NCBI RefSeq assembly: GCF_000278135.1
Contig: NZ_JH725022.1
Coordinates: 194,186 to 258,185 of the forward strand
Source: Candidatus Bartonella washoeensis Sb944nv
Lineage (GTDB): Bacteria; Pseudomonadota; Alphaproteobacteria; Rhizobiales; Rhizobiaceae
Length of the DNA stretch: 64,000 nt
Reading direction: 5' to 3'
Both the position numbers and the translations under genes were made by a program. Shown piece by piece: positions 19,355 to 29,650 of this stretch. Each line of letters starts with the position of its first letter. Positions within the stretch are counted from its first letter, which is position 1. Below the pieces are notes generated by a model. It saw only the letters and a program-made list of their open reading frames with translations. It was not told the DNA's origin and made no database searches.

Positions 19355-20716
19355 TTATGAGGCACCTTTTTTACTGCGCTTATTGCGCTTAATATAAATG
19401 AACCCATACCCAAGGCCGACAAGAGCAGATAAACCAGAACCACAGAGCACACCAATTTTTGCAGAATCAAGCAAAACAATATCTTTAAAAGCCAACATTG
19501 AAACGAAGATAGACATTGTAAAACCAATTCCTGCTAAAAATCCAATCAGCAAAATGCCTGTCCATGTTATATGAGGAGGCAAGCGGCATAGTCCTGATTT
19601 TACTGCTAGATAACTAGCAGTGATAATACCAAACGGTTTACCGATAAATAAGCCAATGACAATACCGAGAACAACAAAGAATGATTTGTCAGAAGAAAGG
19701 TCAAAATTTGCAAAACTAACACCAGCATTTGCAAAGGCAAAAATTGGCATCACACCGTATGCAACCCATGGATGTAATGCTTTCTGAACACGTATTACTG
19801 GTGCAATCATATCACGTTGCCCTTTGCGTATTTTTTTCAATGCAGTTGAGATATGGTGCAGATCTGTTTTTATATTTTTTTCTTGAAGGATTTGCATTGC
19901 ATTGCTCAATATTGTGAGCGGAGCTACAAGAGTACGAGTAGGAAAAACCGGAGTCATCATACCTAGAATTACGCCAGCCAGTGATGGATGAACGCCCGTT
20001 ATCATTAAGCCCCACCAGATGATGGCACCAGGTAGAATGTAGAGCCATGCCGATGCGAGACCAATCCATTGAAAAAAGAGCACCAGAGCAATCCCTGCTA
20101 CTACAATGGTTAAACCACTAGGATCAATGTTAGTTGAATAGAAGAAAGCAATGATAAGAACAGCGATGATATCATCAATAATTGCTAATGATAAAAGAAT
20201 AACATGAAGGTTAGCAGGAATTTTTTTCCCAAGAAGAGCAAGAATGCCTAGGGCAAAGGCAATATCTGTTGCTGTTGGCACGGCCCAACCATGTGTATGG
20301 CCACCATTAAAGTTGAAGCTAAGATAAATAATTGCAGGGAGACAAACTCCGCCTATTGCTGCAACAATTGGCAAAATTGCTTGTTTAAAATCGGCGAGAG
20401 CGCCTTCGTGAATTTCTCGCCGAATTTCCATTCCGGCTACGAGAAAGAAAACAGTCATGAGAGCATCATTCACCCAGAAATGTAAATCCCATGAAAGTGA
20501 AAAATGGCCAAAGTTAAAGCCAAGAGGCGTATGCCAAAATGATTCATAAAGAGAAGCATATTGAGAGTTAGCAAAAATGAGCGCGGCAGCAGCGGCTAAT
20601 AAAAGAACGATACCACTGAGCGCCTCAATATGGAGAAAACGCTCAAGAGCAGAGAGTGCCCTATTTGTGACAAGAGAGGCGCGATTTGGCAAGCGATTTG
20701 AGGATAAAGCAGACAT
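19355..20716 (-). CDS. nhaA: Na+/H+ antiporter NhaA
   Basis: NhaA exchanges sodium for protons across the inner membrane for pH and salt homeostasis. The 453-residue protein has about twelve hydrophobic segments. Family blocks are WVNDALMTVFFLVAGMEI, EGALADFKQAILPIVAAIGG, the ion-binding region AVPTATDIAFALGILALLG and LAIIDDIIAVLIIAFFYS (two adjacent Asp), and GFTMSIFVSMLAF. The start is the ATG at 20716 with GGAG nine bases upstream; a TTG four codons earlier is less likely. The lysine-rich tail NKRSKKGAS is cytoplasmic in the family. The gene borders the integrase scar on its downstream side. Confidence 0.96.
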   Translation of the reverse strand: MSALSSNRLPNRASLVTNRALSALERFLHIEALSGIVLLLAAAAALIFANSQYASLYESFWHTPLGFNFGHFSLSWDLHFWVNDALMTVFFLVAGMEIRREIHEGALADFKQAILPIVAAIGGVCLPAIIYLSFNFNGGHTHGWAVPTATDIAFALGILALLGKKIPANLHVILLSLAIIDDIIAVLIIAFFYSTNIDPSGLTIVVAGIALVLFFQWIGLASAWLYILPGAIIWWGLMITGVHPSLAGVILGMMTPVFPTRTLVAPLTILSNAMQILQEKNIKTDLHHISTALKKIRKGQRDMIAPVIRVQKALHPWVAYGVMPIFAFANAGVSFANFDLSSDKSFFVVLGIVIGLFIGKPFGIITASYLAVKSGLCRLPPHITWTGILLIGFLAGIGFTMSIFVSMLAFKDIVLLDSAKIGVLCGSGLSALVGLGYGFIYIKRNKRSKKGAS

Positions 20717-20870
20717 AAGCAACTCCAACTATCAACATTCCTGCTAATATATATCTTTTGCGTAGATTGTTACACGTATCATTCTATTCTACCACACAAA
20801 AGAAAAAAAGAGGAATAAAGCTCTTAAATCTTATGAGCAAGATTATCATTTTTTAAACTGAACAAATGCT

Positions 20871-22568
20871 TTAGGGTGATGATTGATTTTTGACACTTAG
20901 ATTTACTTTATTCAGAACAGTGGAAAAATCATTTTGAAGTGCGGTTCCCAGATCTACCATTGTAAGGCCTTTGTTATCTTTTGCTGTTATTTTTATGGTT
21001 AATGTTTGTGGATTTTTAGCGAAGTCTCCAAGAGAATTTGAAATATTTTCGGCTTTTTCATGATCTTTTAGCAATATTTTTGGGGTTTGTGTCATCATCA
21101 GATAGAAATTGTCATAGAGTTCTTTTTTGAGATCATGCTTTGTGTCACCAAGATTTTGTGCAAGATAAGAAAAAAGCTTATCAATGAAACCAGCATCTGT
21201 ATAGCTAATGTTAATATCAGTGATACCAAGGTCTTGAGAAGCAGTAATCATTAAATCTTTTTGAGCAGAAAAAAGTTTTTCATCAACATTAACAAGCTTC
21301 GCTGATACTTTTCCAGATCCAATATTTTCTATATTGAAAGACATTGCATTAAGAGAAAGCGTACGCTCTCTCTCGTCATAAGAAATATCAAATTTTTCTG
21401 AAAAATCAAAGTGTTCAATACCTATTTTTTTTAAGAGCTCTAAATCTTCTTTTCTCATTTTTTTAGGTAAAATTGAAAGGTTATTGAAAGAGATAAGAAG
21501 TTTTTTTGGTATAGGCTGCTTCCATAAGCTTTGTGTGAATTGGAATGATTCGAGTGTTTCTTTAAATCGTGGTGTATCGATCTTGAGGTTATTCACTTCT
21601 GCATCGGCTAAGGTAATAGCGAGCAAGTTATTTATGAGAATATCACGACGTGCTGTTTTCTCAGTTTTTTTGTTAGTTACTTTTTTTTCGTTAAGATAAG
21701 CTTTGATCAAATTTTCAGTTGTTTGCTCCAATGGTTGCATTTTAAAACCAGATGTTTTAAATGTACCAAGAGATAAAGAGATGTTTTTCTCTTCTCCTTC
21801 AGAAATATCAACGATTAGATTTTTCAGAGAAATAGGACCAGTAACGTTTTTTACTTGATTGATAGAATTCTTTTTTCCAAAAATAATAAAATCAGCATAG
21901 TTATAGATGTCAATATCATGTGCTTTTATTGCATCACTTTTGCTGATAATATGCGTTTTTTTTTCACCATTTTTAGCTGTCATATTAAGGTTCATATTTT
22001 TAAAGCCGACAGAACCAATATGACCATTTTTAAAACCTAAAAGCTGAAAGTCCTTTATCTCAAGTTTTTCGGTGATTTTATTTTCATCTTCTATAGAAAG
22101 TAGTATATCTGGTGCAACAATTGAGGAAAGTTCAATACGCATAATCGATTGCAGAATGTGGGATAGAATTTTTGTATCCTTTTTTTTAAGATATACGCTG
22201 TTAAGAGAAATTTGGGGAATTTTTATGTGAATATTATTATGCTTTAAGTCAATATCATAAAGTGTGAAAGTACCAGGAATAAAAGAAAGAGGAGGACGGG
22301 CTGAAATGGCACCAATTTTAAGTGATACATCTGCAGGAACTGGCAGAGTAACATTTGTCAAGTTGACTTTGCCTATGATGCTGACTTCAGCTGTTTCTGC
22401 TCTTATTGAACGGTGGGCTATTTCTTGTTTTACAAAACTGTCAAGATAGGGTTTTGCTATATAAAAACCGCCAACAACTATCATCGTCAGAACAGCAACA
22501 AATCCGCTAATACATGTTAGCCAGTATTTCAGATTCCATTGGTATCGACCATTAAGATTAACCATCAT
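20871..22568 (-). CDS. Large single-pass exported protein, AsmA-like, unknown function
   Basis: A 565-residue protein with a basic N-terminus, one membrane segment (about residues 16-38, LTCISGFVAVLTMIVVGGFY) and a long periplasmic body of short beta-prone blocks such as GKVNLTNVTLPVPADVSLKI and GFKNGHIGSVGFKNMNL. This design resembles AsmA/DUF748-type envelope proteins, but I see no diagnostic motif, so the family is a guess. ATG 22568 (followed by a second ATG at 22565) is preceded by GAAAGAAGAA. The frame extends seven codons upstream to a GTG. It lies between nhaA and the divergent SLC13 transporter. Composition matches its neighbours. Confidence 0.6.
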   Translation of the reverse strand: MMVNLNGRYQWNLKYWLTCISGFVAVLTMIVVGGFYIAKPYLDSFVKQEIAHRSIRAETAEVSIIGKVNLTNVTLPVPADVSLKIGAISARPPLSFIPGTFTLYDIDLKHNNIHIKIPQISLNSVYLKKKDTKILSHILQSIMRIELSSIVAPDILLSIEDENKITEKLEIKDFQLLGFKNGHIGSVGFKNMNLNMTAKNGEKKTHIISKSDAIKAHDIDIYNYADFIIFGKKNSINQVKNVTGPISLKNLIVDISEGEEKNISLSLGTFKTSGFKMQPLEQTTENLIKAYLNEKKVTNKKTEKTARRDILINNLLAITLADAEVNNLKIDTPRFKETLESFQFTQSLWKQPIPKKLLISFNNLSILPKKMRKEDLELLKKIGIEHFDFSEKFDISYDERERTLSLNAMSFNIENIGSGKVSAKLVNVDEKLFSAQKDLMITASQDLGITDINISYTDAGFIDKLFSYLAQNLGDTKHDLKKELYDNFYLMMTQTPKILLKDHEKAENISNSLGDFAKNPQTLTIKITAKDNKGLTMVDLGTALQNDFSTVLNKVNLSVKNQSSP

Positions 22569-22932
22569 TTCTTCTTTCGCTTTTATCACTCTCTGTGATA
22601 CTTTGTTTTACTCTGAGAATGTACACAAATTTCTTTAAGCAATGACAAGGGCTCAAACATAGCGTGCACCAGTTCAATAATTATCTATTTTTATCCTCTT
22701 TTACGTGGAGAGTCATTCTAATTTTTTTGCAAAACGTTTTTGTCAACTGTCAGCAATTTTCTTTGGTTTCAACATTTTATAAAAAAGCGTTTATAACTAA
22801 GCAGAGAAGTATGTGCTGACCATATTTATCACTCTAAAGTGAGCTTATGTCTGCTGTTATCTTGCCGCTATTTATAGGAACAGTTAAAACACAAAAGATA
22901 TAGTTTTATTTATTGCAGTTTAATGGGGAGAG
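22569..22932. other. Divergent intergenic region upstream of the SLC13 transporter
   Basis: About 360 bases between two divergent genes. GGGGAGAG at 22924-22931 is a good ribosome binding site for the plus-strand transporter. Promoters for both genes should lie here, but I cannot place them. No reading frame or repeat of note. Confidence 0.45.
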
Positions 22933-24711
22933 ATGGGAAACATGACAGAAAATCAAATAATGGCTTTTTCTATCATTGGTCTCATGATGGTCGTTTTTAT
23001 TTGGGATCGGTTCCGTTATGATCTTGTCGCTATTTGTACATTATTGATTGCTTGCACTGTTGGCTTAGTTAGCCCGAAGCAGGCATTTAGTGGTTTTAGT
23101 AATGATATTGTTATTATTGTGGGGAGTGTATTTGTTGTTAGTACGGCTGTATCGCGTTCTGGAATAATGGAATTTATTATTCAACGGATATGGCCAGAAG
23201 TGAATTCAGTGCGCCTTCAATTAGCTTTTTTGGTTATTTCTGTGGTGTTTTTATCAATGTTTGTTAAAAACATTGGAGCTTTGGCTATTATGCTTCCGAT
23301 TGCTTTTCAATTTGCTCGTCGTTCTCAGATTTCACCCTCTATTTTTTTAATGCCAATGGCATTTGGTTCTTTGTTGGGTGGTCTTATGACTCAGATAGGG
23401 ACTTCCCCCAATGTCGTTATTTCAGCTATGCAAGAACGTTTAACAGGTGCTCCTTTTTCTATGTTTGATTTTACGCCGGTTGGTGCAGCTGTTGCTACTG
23501 TTGGTGTTCTATATTTGATCTTTTTTTCTTGGCGTTTACCTGTGCGTGTACGTTCAGGTGCTTCGTTTGATGATGCTATTGATATCCGTAATTATGTTTC
23601 GGAAGTCCATGTTCCAATAAATTCACCAATTGTAGGAAAAACCATTGTTGATCTGGTTAAGCCATCAGGCGGTGATGTTATGGTGATTCAAATCATCAGA
23701 AACGAAGTATTTATTTCACCACTTCCAGATTTTGTTTTGTCTGAAAACGATATTGTCTTGCTGGAAGGCTCGCATACAGGGCTAGATAGTGTGATGAGTG
23801 CTGCTCGTTTAGAATTTTCTACGGATCGAGCTATTTCCGCAGGAGATAAGGATAGCGACATTGATATTGTTGAAGCAGTCATCACACATAATTCGCCTCT
23901 TATTGGTATCAGTGCGAAAAGCTTTTCACTCTTTGATCATTATAATGTGAATTTGCTTGCGTTAAGTCGCCAACATGAAAGAGTACGGGGAAGGCTTGGT
24001 GATATTGTTTTCCATCTTGGAGATGTGATTGTTTTGCAAGGACAGGATATGGTTATTCCAACTTTGTTAAGGGAACTGAAATGTTTGCCTTTAGCAAAAC
24101 GGAATATTGTGTTTGGCAATTTACGACATGGTTTCGTATCTTTAGCTATTCTTTTTATAGCTGTCATTTTTACGGCTTTTCAGATTATTCCAGTTGCATT
24201 TTCTTTCTTTTCTGCTGCCGCTGCAATGGTTATCTTTCGAGTTCTTCCAGCGCGTGATTTGTATCAGGCATTAGATGGCCAAATATTAGTGTTATTAGCA
24301 GCGCTTATTCCGGTAAGTGAAGCACTAGAGAAGACAGGATGCACAGATCTTATAGGTCAGTGGCTTAGTCAATTAGCAGTATTTTTTCCACCATCTGGTG
24401 CATTAGCACTTATGTTGATTACAGCTATGTTGGTAACGCCATTTTTGAATAATGCAGCAACAGTGATGATGGTTGCACCAATTGCGTCAAGTTTTGCTCA
24501 TTCTCTTCATTATAAGCCTGAAGCTTTTCTGATGGCTGTTGCAATTGGTGCGGGGTGTGAGTTTCTCACCCCTATTGGACATCAAAGTAATATGCTTGTG
24601 ATGGCGCCTGGAGGATATCGTTTTAGTGATTATCCACGCTTTGGTGCTCCGTTGGCAATATTAATAGTAATTGTTGCGGTTCCAATGCTCATGTGGATTT
24701 GGCCATTATAA
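22933..24711 (+). CDS. SLC13-family (DASS) permease with two TrkA-C domains
   Basis: A 592-residue inner-membrane transporter with two blocks of hydrophobic segments (about residues 8-210 and 390-592) separated by a soluble part holding two RCK_C/TrkA-C domains (around EVHVPINSPIVGKTIVDLV and AVITHNSPLIGISAKSFSLF). Signature blocks are MFVKNIGALAIMLPIAFQ, GLMTQIGTSPNVVISAM, VTPFLNNAATVMMVAPIA and GCEFLTPIGHQSNMLV, the paired SNT/NNA-like substrate hairpins of the divalent anion:sodium symporter superfamily. The substrate could be sulfate or a dicarboxylate and cannot be read from sequence. It starts at ATG 22933 behind GGGGAGAG. Confidence 0.85.
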   Translation: MGNMTENQIMAFSIIGLMMVVFIWDRFRYDLVAICTLLIACTVGLVSPKQAFSGFSNDIVIIVGSVFVVSTAVSRSGIMEFIIQRIWPEVNSVRLQLAFLVISVVFLSMFVKNIGALAIMLPIAFQFARRSQISPSIFLMPMAFGSLLGGLMTQIGTSPNVVISAMQERLTGAPFSMFDFTPVGAAVATVGVLYLIFFSWRLPVRVRSGASFDDAIDIRNYVSEVHVPINSPIVGKTIVDLVKPSGGDVMVIQIIRNEVFISPLPDFVLSENDIVLLEGSHTGLDSVMSAARLEFSTDRAISAGDKDSDIDIVEAVITHNSPLIGISAKSFSLFDHYNVNLLALSRQHERVRGRLGDIVFHLGDVIVLQGQDMVIPTLLRELKCLPLAKRNIVFGNLRHGFVSLAILFIAVIFTAFQIIPVAFSFFSAAAAMVIFRVLPARDLYQALDGQILVLLAALIPVSEALEKTGCTDLIGQWLSQLAVFFPPSGALALMLITAMLVTPFLNNAATVMMVAPIASSFAHSLHYKPEAFLMAVAIGAGCEFLTPIGHQSNMLVMAPGGYRFSDYPRFGAPLAILIVIVAVPMLMWIWPL

Positions 24712-25313
24712 TAGAACATTTGCGGAACCTCTAAGTAATCAGTGAAACGGGTTATTAATTGGATGAAGCTAAGTTGAAGAGAATACATTATGTAAAGAGT
24801 TTTGCTTGGAATTTTCGTTTTGCATCAAGCCTCTATTATAAACTCCAGCATTTCTTTGATGTTAGATAACAATACTTGTTTATTTGGTTTCCGATATTTC
24901 CAATGATAGAAATTTCGTCATATTTTTTTGTTCAAGTTTTTTAATAAATTGGCTTCCCAATGTAATTTCACAACCAAGGATTTTGAAAAGCCAATGCAAC
25001 GGTTGCTTTTCAGTTTTTAAAAGGATGCTTCGTACATATTAATTAGTGGGTTGTGGATATACTATGTGGAAATTAAGGTGGTGATAAATTTATTGTTTTT
25101 ACAAAATGAAGATATGTAAAAGCTGTAATATGAATCAAAAGGCAGTAACATTTTTTGAGGGATGTATTTGCAAAAGCCTAATCTGATTGGATATACAATT
25201 TATTTGGAACGAATAGGCTGTCAATTTTTAGATTTTGGTTTAATTAGAGCTACCATCTTTGTTCATTTATGCGTAAAAGCGCGGAAAGTAATTGTTTTTC
25301 AAGGTATGATTAT
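24712..25313. other. Intergenic decay, possible minus-strand oxidoreductase scrap
   Basis: About 600 bases without an intact gene. On the minus strand, roughly 25010-24880, one frame reads KATVALAF and the neighbouring frame HWLFKILGCEITLGSQF, stopping about 20 residues later. The combination ATVALAWLF...I.GS resembles the C-terminal region of aldo/keto reductases, but the match is short. I treat it as an unproven remnant. The plus strand shows only the leader of the following gene. Confidence 0.35.
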
Positions 25314-25985
25314 ATGTCGTATGATAGTTTTATTGCTGAAGTGAATGCAGAGTTTCGTCAGGACAAGGCTCTTGCTTTTTGGAAACGTTATGGTTTTTCT
25401 ATTATTGTTGCAGCTATTATTTTCTTGCTGACGGTAGTCACTTATCAAATTTATCATCATGAGCAAATGAAAAAAGCCGCTTATATTGGTGATTTATTTG
25501 TAAAATCCTTTGATTTTGCGGGTACACGTCGTTTTGATGAAGCGATGAAACAATTGGAAACTGTTAAAGCTTCTAACGTTGGGGGGTATCCTTTTCTTGC
25601 TCGTTTGCATGAGGCTTCTTTACTTATGGAAAAAGGGGATACTGTTAAATCGGTAGAGGTCTTTGATTCTGTCGCAGCTGATGAAAAAGCACCGCAAATT
25701 TTGCGGAAAGTTGCAAAAATTCGGGCAGCTTATATTTTGGTTGATACAGGGAGTTTTGATGATGTGCAAAAACGCGTCAAAGATATAGCAAGTGATGTTG
25801 ACCCTATGCGTATGTCTGCGAGAGAGGCTTTGGGTTTAGCTGCTTATAAAGCAGATAAAATAGATGATGCGGTTTATTATTTTAGGAAGATTTCTGAAGA
25901 AGGTACTCTAGGATCCAAAATAGCAGATAGGGCGCGAATTATGCTTGAGCTTATACAAGCTGAGGGCAAGGCAAATAAGGAATAA
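25314..25985 (+). CDS. YfgM-like TPR membrane protein upstream of der
   Basis: A 223-residue protein with a cytoplasmic N-terminus ([20 protein letters not shown]), one membrane segment at about residues 28-48 ([17 protein letters not shown]) and a tetratricopeptide-like helical domain. The family (YfgM/DUF2133) is an inner-membrane protein associated with the Sec translocon in E. coli and is often found near der/engA, as here. The start ATG 25314 has AAGG ten bases upstream; the frame is open further back but that part is not family-like. The der start codon lies four bases after the stop, so the two are co-transcribed. Confidence 0.82.
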   Translation: MSYDSFIAEVNAEFRQDKALAFWKRYGFSIIVAAIIFLLTVVTYQIYHHEQMKKAAYIGDLFVKSFDFAGTRRFDEAMKQLETVKASNVGGYPFLARLHEASLLMEKGDTVKSVEVFDSVAADEKAPQILRKVAKIRAAYILVDTGSFDDVQKRVKDIASDVDPMRMSAREALGLAAYKADKIDDAVYYFRKISEEGTLGSKIADRARIMLELIQAEGKANKE

Positions 25986-25989
25986 ATTG

Positions 25990-27417
25990 ATGAGCCTTAC
26001 CATTGTTATAGTTGGTCGCCCCAATGTTGGGAAGTCAACGCTCTTTAATCGTTTGGTTGGGCAAAAATTGGCTTTAGTTGATGATAAGCCAGGTGTGACT
26101 CGCGATCGGCGTATTCATGCGGCAAAACTTCAAGATCTGCGTTTTGATGTGATTGATACAGCTGGGTTAGAAGAAGCGGGTGATCATACACTCGAAGGTC
26201 GTATGCGTTCTCAGACAAAAGCCGCCATTGATGAAGCTGATCTTATTTTATTCATGTTTGATGCGAAAAGTGGAATAATGCCGAGTGATTTAAATTTTGC
26301 TTCATTAGTTCGCAAGTCGGGGAAACCTATTGTGCTTGTTGCCAATAAATCGGAGTCAAAATTGGCAACAGGGGGAGAATATGAGGCGTGGTCATTGGGT
26401 TTGGGGGAGCCCTGTCCAATATCTGCTGAACATGGTTTGGGGCTTTCAGATCTTCGTGATGCAATTGTCGGTTCTCTTGGTAAAGAGAGAGCTTTTGAAA
26501 GCAAGGACGAAGAAGAACATATTTCTAGACAGTCCGCTTCTGTTGATGATTATGTGCATAATTTGGAGGAGGAAGATTCTGTTTATGATGAAAGTAAACC
26601 CCTTCGGATTGCAATTGCTGGTCGCCCAAACACGGGAAAATCAACCCTCATTAATAGGATGTTGGGACAGGAGCGTTTGTTAACAGGACCTGAAGCAGGA
26701 TTGACCCGTGATTCTATTTCTGTGGATTGGGAATGGTGTGGTCGTCATATTAAACTTTTTGATACTGCAGGATTGCGTCGAAAGTCGAAAATTCAAGAAA
26801 AATTAGAAAAACTCTCTGTTGCTGACACTTTGCGTGCAATCCGTTTTGCTGAAGTGGTTGTAATCGTTTTTGATGCAACTGCGCCTTTTGAAAAGCAAGA
26901 TTTACAAATTGCTGATCTTGTGATTCGTGAAGGGCGTGTTCCAATTATTGCTTTCAATAAGTGGGATCTTGTTGAAAATAGTCAGATAACATTGGTTGAT
27001 TTACATGAAAAATGTGCTCGCCTTCTTCCTCAAGTTCGTGGTTTGAGAGCTATTCCTTTATCGGGTCAATATGGCCAAGGAATTGATAAACTTATGGAAA
27101 ATATCATGATGATGCACCGTGTATGGAATCGTCGTATTTCCACTGGAAAACTCAACCGGTGGCTTGAAACTGTCGTTGCGCATCATCCACCGCCTGCAGT
27201 TTCTGGTCGCCGACTTAAGATTAAATATATAACGCAGGTTAAGACACGTCCTCCTGGATTTGTGATTTATTGCTCGCGACCAAAGGTTATGCCTCAATCG
27301 TATTTGCGTTATCTTGTCAATGGATTATACGATACATTTGAGATGCTAGGTATACCAATTCGCATATCATTACGGGCCTCTGAAAATCCTTTTGTAGGGC
27401 GTTCCAAAAAGAAATGA
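25990..27417 (+). CDS. der: Ribosome-associated GTPase Der (EngA)
   Basis: Der is an essential tandem GTPase for assembly of the 50S ribosomal subunit. The 475-residue protein holds two G domains: first with [14 protein letters not shown] and DTAGL, and with NKSE where NKxD is usual; second with [24 protein letters not shown] and NKWD. A C-terminal KH-like domain follows ([29 protein letters not shown]). An acidic linker joins the G domains. I chose ATG 25990 ([15 protein letters not shown]), four bases after the upstream stop, which gives the standard family start. Confidence 0.97.
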   Translation: MSLTIVIVGRPNVGKSTLFNRLVGQKLALVDDKPGVTRDRRIHAAKLQDLRFDVIDTAGLEEAGDHTLEGRMRSQTKAAIDEADLILFMFDAKSGIMPSDLNFASLVRKSGKPIVLVANKSESKLATGGEYEAWSLGLGEPCPISAEHGLGLSDLRDAIVGSLGKERAFESKDEEEHISRQSASVDDYVHNLEEEDSVYDESKPLRIAIAGRPNTGKSTLINRMLGQERLLTGPEAGLTRDSISVDWEWCGRHIKLFDTAGLRRKSKIQEKLEKLSVADTLRAIRFAEVVVIVFDATAPFEKQDLQIADLVIREGRVPIIAFNKWDLVENSQITLVDLHEKCARLLPQVRGLRAIPLSGQYGQGIDKLMENIMMMHRVWNRRISTGKLNRWLETVVAHHPPPAVSGRRLKIKYITQVKTRPPGFVIYCSRPKVMPQSYLRYLVNGLYDTFEMLGIPIRISLRASENPFVGRSKKK

Positions 27418-28068
27418 TACCCACTCTATTATTTAAAGTTCATAAATTTGCACTGAGGAGCAAGTAAAAGAATAAACGTTTTCATGAATTATTGAGTTTT
27501 AATATCGAAAAATTAATTGATCACCTAAAAAATAAAGATGTTATCTTCAATAGATAAGGAAAAAACATTTCTTTTTCTGCGAAAAGAATCTCTTACCATC
27601 AGCCAATAAGTGTTGTTGGGGGGGGCAGAAATGCTGCTGTTTATAGCTATTTATGCAGAATCAAGAATGGAAATATTTACAAAGCTATTAATTTTAAAAC
27701 ACAGGAACGAAGTGAATGGGTAAAAAGACGAATAAACCTTAATGCTAATTTTCGCTTACTAAAGATGGAGAGAATGTATGACAATTGATCTATTCGGGTG
27801 GGTATTTTCTCAATATGTTTCTAGAGTTTTCACATGAGGATGAGTATAACTGTACTTAAGGTGAGGTAGTAACGTATTATCACGCAGAAGAGGGGGGATT
27901 TGAAGATGTATGAATTTCTGGAGTTTATAAAATTGAAGATATGTTATTTATGCGATAAATTGTGATAGATTTCTTTTAGTGGCTTGACGAATAAATTTGA
28001 GAACAATATGTTACTCACGGTCTTGTGAAATGCGTTTTGATTTTGCTTTTTGATTTAAGGAGCCAATG
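27418..28068. other. AT-rich intergenic region with unidentified coding scraps before atpI
   Basis: About 650 bases without an intact gene. Plus-strand fragments in different frames include KNGNIYKAINFKTQERSEW and VKRRINLNANFRLLKMERM (about 27665-27785) and GEVVTYYHAEEGGFEDV, stop, ISGVYKIEDMLFMR (about 27860-27960). They look like decayed coding sequence rather than random DNA, but I cannot name the protein. A G-run (eight G at 27618-27625) interrupts the first piece. The atp promoter should lie near the end of this stretch. Confidence 0.4.
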
Positions 28069-28494
28069 ATGGCAAAGGGCAAAAACCCCATTGTGCCAAA
28101 AGAAAAGGCTAAAGAGAAAAGGCAAAGAGACTGTTCTCATTCAGAGGATTTGCAATGTCGTAGTAAGAGTTTAAGTTTAGCTTTAATGCGCAAAGAAGCA
28201 TTAAAGAAGCAGAAGAATGAGAATGAGGAAAAAGAGCCACAAGGGATGATAGCCCGTGCGATTAAGCTGTCAAGTGAGTTTTTGGCGAGTGTTATTGTAG
28301 GTGTTGTTTTGGGGTTAGGGTTTGACAAGCTAGCAGGGACAATGCCATGGGGTTTGGTATTTTTCCTTTTTCTTGGATTTGCTGCTGGTGTATTGAGTAT
28401 TCTTCGGTCTGTGGGGTACATTGCTCCCAGTCAGTTAGGTCAAAAAGGCGCGTTGCGCCAAGATAAAGGGACTGATAAAAGGTCCGATAAATGA
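28069..28494 (+). CDS. atpI: ATP synthase protein I
   Basis: AtpI is a small membrane protein that helps c-ring assembly and heads the Fo operon. The 141-residue product has a long charged N-terminal part (lysine- and glutamate-rich, unusually extended) and two membrane segments in the C-terminal half ([17 protein letters not shown] and [18 protein letters not shown]), the conserved AtpI core with GxxLGxxLD-like spacing. Start may be ATG 28066 or 28069 with AAGGAGCC before both. AtpB starts seven bases after the stop. Position and topology make the call firm though the sequence is weakly conserved. Confidence 0.88.
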   Translation: MAKGKNPIVPKEKAKEKRQRDCSHSEDLQCRSKSLSLALMRKEALKKQKNENEEKEPQGMIARAIKLSSEFLASVIVGVVLGLGFDKLAGTMPWGLVFFLFLGFAAGVLSILRSVGYIAPSQLGQKGALRQDKGTDKRSDK

Positions 28495-28501
28495 GGTTAA
28501 A

Positions 28502-29260
28502 GTGACATCGCACGCTCCAGATCCTATCCATCAGTTTGAGATTACACGGCTGATTAATATTTCCATAGGAAATATGGATTTCTCGTTTACAAATGTATCA
28601 TTTTTTATAGTAGCGACAGTTGTTGTAACTTCAGCTTTCCTCTTCATTTCATCATCAAGTCGTGGATTAGTTCCAACACGGATGCAATCTCTTTCAGAAA
28701 TGGCGTATGAATTTGTGGCATCAACTTTGCGAGAATCGTCTGGTGTGCAGGGAATGCAATTTTTTCCTTTAGTTTTTTCTCTGTTTACTTTTATTTTGGT
28801 TGCTAATTTTATTGGTCTTTTCCCCTATTTTTATACCGTTACCTCTCAGATTATGATTACGTTCTCGTTGGCAATGTTGGTGATTTTGACGGTCATTTGT
28901 TATGGTTTTTATAAGCATGGAATCGGTTTTTTAAAACTATTCGTTCCCAGTGGTGTTCCTGTTGTGATTTTACCCCTTGTTACGATGATTGAGGTTATTT
29001 CTTTTTTCTCTCGCCCTATTAGTCTTTCACTTCGTCTTTTCGCTAATATGCTTGCTGGTCATATTACCCTCAAAGTATTTTCTGGTTTTATTGTCTCAAT
29101 GATTGGGTTAGGTATCATGGGCGTTGGTGGTTCGATTTTACCGCTTATCATGACCGTAGCGATTACTGCTCTTGAATTTTTGGTTGCATTTCTTCAGGCT
29201 TATGTATTTACGGTTTTAACTTGTATGTATCTTAATGATGCAGTCCATCCGGGACATTAA
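28502..29260 (+). CDS. atpB: ATP synthase Fo subunit a
   Basis: Subunit a forms the proton half-channels next to the c-ring in the inner membrane. The 252-residue protein has five to six membrane segments and the essential arginine in [14 protein letters not shown] near residue 180, followed by the C-terminal [19 protein letters not shown]. The start is GTG at 28502, seven bases after atpI, with GAGGTTAAA upstream; no ATG fits before the conserved PIHQFEI block. It is the second gene of atpI-atpB-atpE-atpF'-atpF. Confidence 0.96.
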   Translation: MTSHAPDPIHQFEITRLINISIGNMDFSFTNVSFFIVATVVVTSAFLFISSSSRGLVPTRMQSLSEMAYEFVASTLRESSGVQGMQFFPLVFSLFTFILVANFIGLFPYFYTVTSQIMITFSLAMLVILTVICYGFYKHGIGFLKLFVPSGVPVVILPLVTMIEVISFFSRPISLSLRLFANMLAGHITLKVFSGFIVSMIGLGIMGVGGSILPLIMTVAITALEFLVAFLQAYVFTVLTCMYLNDAVHPGH

Positions 29261-29314
29261 TGGAACTGGCGGTTTTCCGTCGAATGGTGTAATTTCGCTT
29301 TAAAGGAGAATAAT

Positions 29315-29545
29315 ATGGAATTGGTGCTTGCAGCAAAATATATTGGTGCTGGTCTTGCTTGCTTTGGTATGGCGGGGACAGCTTTGGGCCTTGGAAACAT
29401 TTTTGGGAGCTATCTTTCTGGTGCATTACGCAATCCATCAGCAGCTGATAGTCAGTTTGGTCGTCTGGTTTTTGGTTTTGCTGTGACGGAAGCTTTGGGT
29501 ATTTTTTCATTGCTCGTTGCTTTGTTGCTTCTTTTTGCGGTTTAA
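29315..29545 (+). CDS. atpE: ATP synthase Fo subunit c
   Basis: Subunit c builds the proton-driven rotor ring. The 76-residue hairpin has two membrane helices joined by the polar loop ALRNPSAADSQFG. The proton-carrying glutamate lies in FAVTEALGIFSLLVALLLLF, and the glycine-rich first helix is GTALGLGNIFGSYLSGA. A good AAAGGAGAA precedes the ATG. Length is normal for alphaproteobacteria. The higher expression typical of subunit c is consistent with this strong site. Confidence 0.97.
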   Translation: MELVLAAKYIGAGLACFGMAGTALGLGNIFGSYLSGALRNPSAADSQFGRLVFGFAVTEALGIFSLLVALLLLFAV

Positions 29546-29650
29546 TCATTTTTGAAAGGGGTATACCTGCTTTTTTATGAGAGGCGGGCATGCTCTTTTG
29601 ATTTTGCTTTGGAAAAAAAGGTGAGTCAGCTGTTTGAAGGATGGGATAGA

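Noticed and set aside
20827-20844. AATCTT...AAGATT inverted repeat downstream of the 565-residue exported protein gene
   Set aside because: Six-base stem only; the nearest T-run suits a plus-strand transcript, where no gene exists, so I do not call a terminator.
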